Under the pieces are notes generated by a model. The model saw only the letters and a program-made list of their open reading frames with translations, searched no databases and had not been told where the DNA came from. From Ideonella paludis (GTDB lineage Bacteria; Pseudomonadota; Gammaproteobacteria; Burkholderiales; Burkholderiaceae_C), in the NCBI RefSeq assembly GCF_018069865.1, contig NZ_JAGQDG010000004.1:248001-312000 (forward strand): a stretch of 64,000 nucleotides of DNA, read 5' to 3'. A program made the position numbers and the translations under genes. This document shows positions 59,298-64,000 of the stretch, in pieces; the stretch's first letter is position 1, and each line of letters opens with the position of its first letter.

Positions 59298-60244
59298 GCT
59301 TCTGCCTTGACGAACTGAGCAAAGTTGGCGGGAGTGTCGCCCACGTAGTCAGAGCCCGTGTCGGCCAGCACCTTTTGGAACTCTGGGGCCTTCATGACCT
59401 TGATGGCGGCGGCGTTGAGCTGCTCCACCACCGCCGGTGGGGTGCCGGCCTTCACAAAGCAGCCGTACCAGGCATAGGACTCCACGCCCTGCACGCCGGC
59501 CTCGGCCATGGTGGGCACGTTGGGCATCAAGGGGGAGCGCTTAGAAGCCGTGACGGCCAAGGGCTTGACGCGGCCCGACTTGATGTGGGGCATGATGGCC
59601 GCGAGGCTGTCGAACATCATGGGCACATGGCCGGCCAGCAGGTCGGCAATCGCCGGGGCCGAGCCCTTGTACGGCACGTGGCTGAGCTTGAGCTTGGCCG
59701 CGTCCATGAACAGCTCGGCCGTCAGATGCTGAGGCGTGCCATTGCCCGAGTTGGCAATCACCATGCCATCGGGTTTGCTGCGGATCTGGGCCATCAGGGC
59801 GGCCACATCGTTAACGCCCAGGCCTGGGTGGGTCACCAGCACCAAGGGCATGCGCAACACATTGGTGACGGGAATCAGATCCTTGGCCGGATCGAAGGCC
59901 ATCTTCTTGTAGAGGCTGGGATTGATGACGATGGGCGCGCTGGAGGTGACCAGCAGTGTGTGGCCGTCAGCCGCTGCCTGCACCACACCGGCCGTGCCCA
60001 GATTGCCCCCGGCACCGGCCTTGTTTTCAACGATCACGGTTTGCCCCAGCACCTCTTGCAGCCCCTTGGCCAAGGGCCGAGCCGCAATGTCTGAGGGGCC
60101 GCCCGGAGGCCAGGGCACGACCATGGTGAGCGGCTTGGCAGGCCAGCCTTGAGCGCGAACGCTGGCGGCCGGGAGCAGGGCCATGGCGGCCCCCAATGCG
60201 AGAAGCTGACGGCGCTGCGTGGCGCCCGATTGTTGTTTGGACAC
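59249..60244 (-). CDS. TctC-family (Bug-type) extracytoplasmic solute-binding protein
   Basis: A 331-residue periplasmic binding protein of the tripartite tricarboxylate transporter family, expanded in Burkholderiales as Bug proteins. A signal peptide (QLLALGAAMALLPAASVRAQ) is followed by the family motifs LTMVVPWPPGGPSDIAAR, QTVIVENKAGAGGNLG, ADGHTLLVTSSAPIVINPSL and LAGHVPMMFDSLAAIMPHIK. The GTG at 60244 is chosen because AAGGAG lies 6-11 bases upstream. No TctAB membrane genes are adjacent, as is usual for Bug proteins. The ligand is unknown, probably a carboxylic acid. The gene is preceded by the iorAB-type genes on the same strand but has its own leader. Confidence 0.92.
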   Translation of the reverse strand: MSKQQSGATQRRQLLALGAAMALLPAASVRAQGWPAKPLTMVVPWPPGGPSDIAARPLAKGLQEVLGQTVIVENKAGAGGNLGTAGVVQAAADGHTLLVTSSAPIVINPSLYKKMAFDPAKDLIPVTNVLRMPLVLVTHPGLGVNDVAALMAQIRSKPDGMVIANSGNGTPQHLTAELFMDAAKLKLSHVPYKGSAPAIADLLAGHVPMMFDSLAAIMPHIKSGRVKPLAVTASKRSPLMPNVPTMAEAGVQGVESYAWYGCFVKAGTPPAVVEQLNAAAIKVMKAPEFQKVLADTGSDYVGDTPANFAQFVKAEAVKWDRLVKLSGATIE

Positions 60245-60396
60245 AGAGGTCTCCTTCAACACGACCAAGAAGGAGCAGAGTCATCCCAACCGCAGGCACG
60301 GATGATGGTTCCGTTTTGCCACGACACTGCCTGATTCGCCGCCGATAAGCGGATCGACGGACTTTAGGAATTTGTCAGCTTGGCGTCATCCGTAAT

Positions 60397-60413
60397 CCCC
60401 ACACGATGTGGGG
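60397..60413 (-). terminator. Hairpin downstream of the molybdenum hydroxylase genes
   Basis: CCCCACA-CGA-TGTGGGG, a perfect 7-bp stem with a 3-nt loop, 40 bp after the stop codon of the large-subunit gene. It lacks a strong T-run, so it is a candidate terminator only. The rest of the 208-bp gap up to the tctC-type gene shows no other gene. Confidence 0.45.
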
Positions 60414-60452
60414 TACTCGGCCCACGCTCCCGCGCAGGCCGAGGGCGGCTGC

Positions 60453-62609
60453 TCAAGCGCTCTTGAGTGCTGCCGTGTCAAAGGGCAGGCTGCGCAAGCG
60501 CTTGCCCGTGGCCGCAAAGAGGGCATTGGCCACGGCCGGGGCAATGGGCGGCGTGCCCGGCTCGCCGATGCCGCCCGGTGCCTCGGTGCTGGGCACGATA
60601 TGCACATCCACCTTGGGCATTTCATTGAAACGCATCAAGGGGTAGTTGTGGAAGTTGCCCTGCTCGACCTGACCGTCTTTGTAGGTGATCTGGCCATAGA
60701 GCGCGGCCGTGAGGCCAAACACCACGCTGCCTTCGATCTGGCGGTGAATGATCTCCGGGTTGACCACCTGCCCGCAGTCGACCGCCGCCACCACGCGGTG
60801 CACGGTGGGCGTGCCGTCTTTGGCGACCGAGACCTCGGCCACCTCGGCCACGACGGTGCCAAAGCTGGACACCACCGCAATGCCACGATGGCGGCCTGCG
60901 GGCAGCGGCTTGCCCCAGCCCGCCTTTTGTGCAGCCAGCTCCAGCACCTTGAGGTGGCGCGGGCTCTTGCCCAGCAAACCACGGCGGAACTCGAACGGGT
61001 CTTTGCCCGCCGCATGGGCCAGCTCGTCGATATAGCCTTCCATGAAGAAGCTGTTCTGCGAGTGCCCCACTGAACGCCAGAACCAGACCTGCGGCCCCGG
61101 CTCGGCGCGCGCATAGCTGATGCGCTGATGCGGGATGTCGTAGGGGTGGTCCGCAATGCCTTCCACCGCAAAGCTGTCTACACCACTCTCAGGAATCTTC
61201 ATGAAGCCCGAGGCCGCCATGATGGACGGCGAGGCCACGCTGGCGGTAAACAACACCGGCTTGCCTGCCGCATCCACGCCACCGTTGAAACGAGTGACGG
61301 CAGCAGGGCGGAAGTAACCGGCCGCCATGTCGTCCTCACGGGTGTAGATCAGCTTGACGGGCTGGCCCGAGATCTTAGAGAGCAGGGTCGCGTCGATCAC
61401 AAAGTCGGGTGCAAAGCGGCGGCCGAAGCCCCCGCCCAGCATCATGGTGTTGACCTTGACCTTGCCGGGCTGCACCGACGCCACTTGCGACAGGATGCCC
61501 TGCAGCGGGCCTTGGCTTTGGGTGCCGGCCCAGATCTCGACCTCGTCTGCCTTGACCCAGGCCGTGCAGTTCATGGGCTCCATGCAGGCATGGGCCAAGT
61601 AAGGCGCCTCATACACCGCCTCGACGCGCTTAGCGGGCTGCTGGGCCGCAGCATCGCCCTCGGTTTTGGCCACCGCGCCCGGCGTGGCCGCTGCCTCGCG
61701 CAACTGGGTGCTGATCTTGGCGCTGGAGAGGCCGGCCTTGTCGCCCCAATCCCAGCTCACTTTCAGGGCATCGCGGCCCTTTTTGGCGGCCCAGTAGCCC
61801 GTGGCCAGCACCGCCACACCAGAGGGCAAGCTGATGACTTGCTTGACGCCCTTCACGGCCTTGGCTCCAGCGTCGTCCACCGTGCCGGGCTTCACGCCGG
61901 GCAGGGGCGAGCGCAGCATCACGGCCACCAGCATGCCGGGTAAGTTCACATCGATGCCGAACTTGGCGCTGCCATCCGTCTTGCCCGGCGTGTCCAGGCG
62001 CAGCAGGGGCTGGCCGATCAGCTTGAAGTCTTTGGCGGCCTTGAGCGGCGGGTTGGCGGGCGCGGTTTGCTTGGCAGCCAAGGCCACCAAGTCGCCGTAG
62101 CGGGCCGTGCGGCCATCGGTCGCATGGATCACCCGGCCAACCTGGGTGCGGCACTTGTCCGGTGTGGTCTTCCATTGCTCAGCCGCGGCGGCCACCAGCA
62201 TGGCGCGCGCCGCAGCGCCGGCCTTGCGCACGACTTCCCAATGGCCGCGCACCGTGGTGGAGCCGCCGGTGGCCTGCATCTGAAACGCCGGGTTGGCATA
62301 GGCCTTGTCGACGGGGGCTTGCTGCACCCGCACGCGGCGCCAGTCGGCATCCAATTCCTCGGCAATCATCATCGGGATGGCCGTCAGCACGCCCTGGCCC
62401 ATCTCAGCCGAGCCGCACAGGATGGTGATCTCGCCATCGGGCGTGATGCGCAGCCAGGCGTTGGGGACGAAGTCACTGGCGGCAGTGGCCGCCGCACGGC
62501 TGGTGCTGGGCAACGCAAAACTCAAGGTCAGCGCGGTAGCGCCAGAGCCCGCCAAAAAGCCACGGCGCGTGGTGGACAAGGTGTCCTCGGTGGGAGTGGT
62601 CTTGCTCAT
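60453..62609 (-). CDS. Molybdenum hydroxylase large subunit (IorB-like aldehyde/isoquinoline oxidoreductase)
   Basis: A 718-residue xanthine-oxidase-family subunit that binds molybdopterin cytosine dinucleotide. It starts with a Tat signal ([19 protein letters not shown]), then the Mo-cofactor motifs [29 protein letters not shown] and the C-terminal [20 protein letters not shown], whose glutamate is the catalytic base of the family. The Tat signal and the division into two subunits (no FAD subunit) are typical of the isoquinoline 1-oxidoreductase IorB group, periplasmic enzymes oxidizing aldehydes or N-heterocycles. The ATG at 62609 follows the small-subunit gene by 5 bp. Real substrate unknown; electrons probably pass to a cytochrome c not seen here. 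Confidence 0.9.
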   Translation of the reverse strand: MSKTTPTEDTLSTTRRGFLAGSGATALTLSFALPSTSRAAATAASDFVPNAWLRITPDGEITILCGSAEMGQGVLTAIPMMIAEELDADWRRVRVQQAPVDKAYANPAFQMQATGGSTTVRGHWEVVRKAGAAARAMLVAAAAEQWKTTPDKCRTQVGRVIHATDGRTARYGDLVALAAKQTAPANPPLKAAKDFKLIGQPLLRLDTPGKTDGSAKFGIDVNLPGMLVAVMLRSPLPGVKPGTVDDAGAKAVKGVKQVISLPSGVAVLATGYWAAKKGRDALKVSWDWGDKAGLSSAKISTQLREAAATPGAVAKTEGDAAAQQPAKRVEAVYEAPYLAHACMEPMNCTAWVKADEVEIWAGTQSQGPLQGILSQVASVQPGKVKVNTMMLGGGFGRRFAPDFVIDATLLSKISGQPVKLIYTREDDMAAGYFRPAAVTRFNGGVDAAGKPVLFTASVASPSIMAASGFMKIPESGVDSFAVEGIADHPYDIPHQRISYARAEPGPQVWFWRSVGHSQNSFFMEGYIDELAHAAGKDPFEFRRGLLGKSPRHLKVLELAAQKAGWGKPLPAGRHRGIAVVSSFGTVVAEVAEVSVAKDGTPTVHRVVAAVDCGQVVNPEIIHRQIEGSVVFGLTAALYGQITYKDGQVEQGNFHNYPLMRFNEMPKVDVHIVPSTEAPGGIGEPGTPPIAPAVANALFAATGKRLRSLPFDTAALKSA

Positions 62610-62614
62610 GGTGC

Positions 62615-63079
62615 TCAGGCTCCTGCCGTCAAGATCACCGACGCGCCTTTGACAGCGTCGCGGATGCGGTTGTAGGTGCCGCAGCGGCACAGATTGCCAC
62701 TCATGGCCTGGGTGATGTCGGCATCCGTGGGCTTGGCCTTCTTGGCCAACAGCGCGCAAGCACTCATGATCTGGCCCGACTGGCAGTAGCCACACTGCGG
62801 CACATCTTGCGCCACCCAAGCGGCCTGCACGGCCTTGCCCACCTTGCTGGCGCCTACCCCTTCAATGGTGGTGACCCGCTTGCCCGCTGCTGCCGACAGC
62901 GGGGTCTGGCAAGCGCGCACGGGCTGGCCGTCCAGATGCACCGTACATGCCCCGCACAGGGCCATGCCGCAGCCAAATTTGGTGCCTGTCAGCTGCAAAT
63001 CCTCTCGCAAGGCCCACAGCAGCGGCATCTCGGGGTCGGCATCCAGGGTCACGGCTTTGCCGTTGACGGTGAGTTTCAT
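62615..63079 (-). CDS. Molybdenum hydroxylase small [2Fe-2S] subunit (IorA-like)
   Basis: A 154-residue iron-sulfur subunit. The N-terminal plant-type [2Fe-2S] domain has C37, C42, C45 and C57 ([15 protein letters not shown] and CQTP); the C-terminal four-helix [2Fe-2S] domain has C96, C99, C131 and C133 ([11 protein letters not shown] and [10 protein letters not shown]). It relays electrons from the molybdenum centre. The ATG at 63079 has GGAG 7-10 bases upstream. It has no signal peptide and would be exported as a complex with the Tat-dependent large subunit, whose gene follows 5 bp downstream. Confidence 0.92.
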   Translation of the reverse strand: MKLTVNGKAVTLDADPEMPLLWALREDLQLTGTKFGCGMALCGACTVHLDGQPVRACQTPLSAAAGKRVTTIEGVGASKVGKAVQAAWVAQDVPQCGYCQSGQIMSACALLAKKAKPTDADITQAMSGNLCRCGTYNRIRDAVKGASVILTAGA

Positions 63080-63571
63080 CGGGTTCTCCACAAGGGTGAC
63101 AGAGATGCCGCCTATGTTGCCTCAAACCGAGAAGCCCGTGGATTGAGCGGCCGATGCCCTACCCGCAGGGTGACGCGACCACTGACACCTGCACTTCGCG
63201 CTGAAGAAGACAAACCCCGTTAACTTCCAGCGCAACTCCGTTGCAAGCAGACGACGCCCATGCGGTGGATTCACCGCCAGGCACCCGCCTGTCACCGCAC
63301 GGCCATGACGTGGGGTTACAAAGACGTTTGCCACACCACAGGCTCATGAGGCCAGGGTTGTGTGTCTAGCTGTAACGCAAGTCTTAAGCGTCAGACTTTG
63401 TCAGCACCAGCTCGTTTAGACTTTCGCTTGTTGGCTCACCTCTGTAGTTAACTCAGAGTGCCAATAAACCAAAAAGACGACGCCGCAACAAACCTCTTGA
63501 CACCAAGATGGCGTTGACGGCTGAGAGCAATAAATCGTTGGCCGAGCGCTCATCAGGCTCGGGAGGAAAAA
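63080..63571. other. Long divergent intergenic region
   Basis: About 490 bp between the iorAB-type genes and a substrate-binding protein gene contain no convincing coding region. It holds several hairpins, including GCGGTG/CACCGC around 63259-63274 and a larger stem-loop at 63431-63464. I looked for riboswitch signatures (cobalamin, molybdenum cofactor, glycine) and could not support any. Confidence 0.5.
63431..63464 (+). promoter_or_regulatory. Stem-loop in the leader of the downstream ABC binding-protein gene
   Basis: TTGGC (63431-63435) pairs with GCCAA (63460-63464), and CTCTG with CAGAG inside it, separated by a small internal loop. It lies 108 bp upstream of the start codon at 63572 and may be a leader structure or a terminator of an unseen transcript; there is no long T-run. 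Confidence 0.35.
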
Positions 63572-64000
63572 ATGAAGAGGCGGACGTTGTTGGAAGGCGC
63601 GGGCGCGTTGGCGTTGCCCGCGTCATCGGGTTTGCTATGGCCCAGCGTGGTGCGGGCTGCACCCAAGGTCAGGGTCGGGCTGGCCCTGCCCTTCACCGGG
63701 GTGCAAGCCGAGGTGGCTGCGGACCTGCGCTTGGGCTACGAGTTGGCTTTTGCACATGCCGAACAAAGCGGATTAGAGATAGATCCCGTCTGGGAAGACG
63801 ACAAGGCCAGCGCGGACGAGACCGTTCGCCTGATCGACAAGTTCAGCAAAGATCGCAGCATCATCGCCGCCTCGGGCATTGTGGGCACCCCCCATGCCAA
63901 GGCCGCACTGCCGGTGGCCATCAAAGGTGGCCTGCCGGTGGTGGGCTTGCGCTCTGGGGCCGCCGAGTTACGCGACGGCTCACCCTTGGTGTTTCATCTG
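63572..64000 (+). CDS. ABC transporter substrate-binding protein, branched-chain amino acid type (cut by window end)
   Basis: The first 143 residues of a type I periplasmic binding protein of the Leu/Ile/Val (Peripla_BP_6) class; the frame is open to the last base. GGGAGGAA lies six bases before the ATG. The N-terminus (MKRRTLLEGAGALALPASSG) has an RR pair and a hydrophobic stretch ending at VVRAA, so it is a signal peptide, possibly Tat-dependent. KVRVGLALPFTG, LRLGYELAFAHAEQSG, and DDKASADETVRLIDKF followed by IAASGIVGTPHAKAA match the family. The substrate cannot be inferred from this part. Confidence 0.8.
   Translation, partial: MKRRTLLEGAGALALPASSGLLWPSVVRAAPKVRVGLALPFTGVQAEVAADLRLGYELAFAHAEQSGLEIDPVWEDDKASADETVRLIDKFSKDRSIIAASGIVGTPHAKAALPVAIKGGLPVVGLRSGAAELRDGSPLVFHL

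Noticed and set aside
63080-63571. Possible riboswitch (cobalamin, molybdenum cofactor or glycine type) upstream of the window-end gene
   Set aside because: Only generic hairpins could be seen; none of the conserved sequence blocks of these classes was found.
1-64000. CRISPR arrays, tRNA/rRNA genes, intact insertion sequences, prophage or plasmid replication genes
   Set aside because: No regularly spaced repeats, tRNA-like cloverleaf next to typical 3' CCA ends, transposases, integrases or replication proteins were recognised.

Overview
The window is a high-G+C, gene-dense piece of a Gram-negative chromosome. Gene content suggests a betaproteobacterium of the Burkholderiales (Roseateles/Mitsuaria/Rubrivivax-like): PxpBCA oxoprolinase, AcoR-like regulator with an ExaC-type aldehyde dehydrogenase, ModABC/ModE, TctC-type binding protein, several chemoreceptors, TonB receptor and porin. 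The taxonomic call is an inference from gene families, not from a marker gene. No rRNA, tRNA, CRISPR or intact insertion sequence was seen.

Layout. 1-8.8 kb: metabolic and housekeeping genes (tail of an unknown gene, secreted hypothetical, CopA copper ATPase, hybrid kinase followed by an MshA-like pilin, DUF2167 protein, secreted rhodanese, AhpD-like protein, O-acetylhomoserine sulfhydrylase). 9-15.4 kb: CZB-domain chemoreceptor, pxpBCA operon, cytochrome P450. 15.5-21.4 kb: DUF779 protein and aldehyde dehydrogenase behind a sigma-54-type promoter, the divergent AcoR-like activator, a second chemoreceptor. 21.5-25.2 kb: molybdate locus (DUF2478, ModE box, modABC, modE). 25.2-27.5 kb: hypothetical secreted protein, GST, TapT and a 166-bp MITE-like palindromic element.

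27.6-54.7 kb is the main accessory region, a beta-1,3(1,6)-glucan (laminarin-like) utilization locus. On the minus strand a TonB-dependent receptor heads an operon with two flavin-dependent tryptophan-halogenase-family proteins, a SapC-family protein and a cupin/JmjC-like protein. Next to it are a lipoprotein with a tandem 160-residue carbohydrate-binding-like repeat, a secreted GH81 glucanase, a divergent porin-GH17-GH30 unit, and a long operon (sugar-binding protein, two permeases, GH1, ATPase, GH16, GH17, GH17). A LacI-family regulator closes the locus. Perfect copies of the palindrome TGAAAGCGCTTTCA lie in front of every major unit, including the halogenase operon. The model is surface depolymerization (GH81, GH17 lipoprotein), outer-membrane passage (TonB receptor, porin), ABC import and cytoplasmic trimming (GH16, GH17 x2, GH30, GH1), all under one LacI switch. 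The tight coupling of halogenase, SapC and cupin genes of unknown role to this switch is the most interesting feature of the window.

54.7-64 kb: App1-like phosphatase-domain protein, GlcG/HbpS-like protein, FixJ/DctB-type two-component system, a tctC remnant and second MshA-like pilin, an intact TctC-type binding protein, an IorAB-type molybdenum hydroxylase and the start of an ABC substrate-binding protein cut by the window edge.
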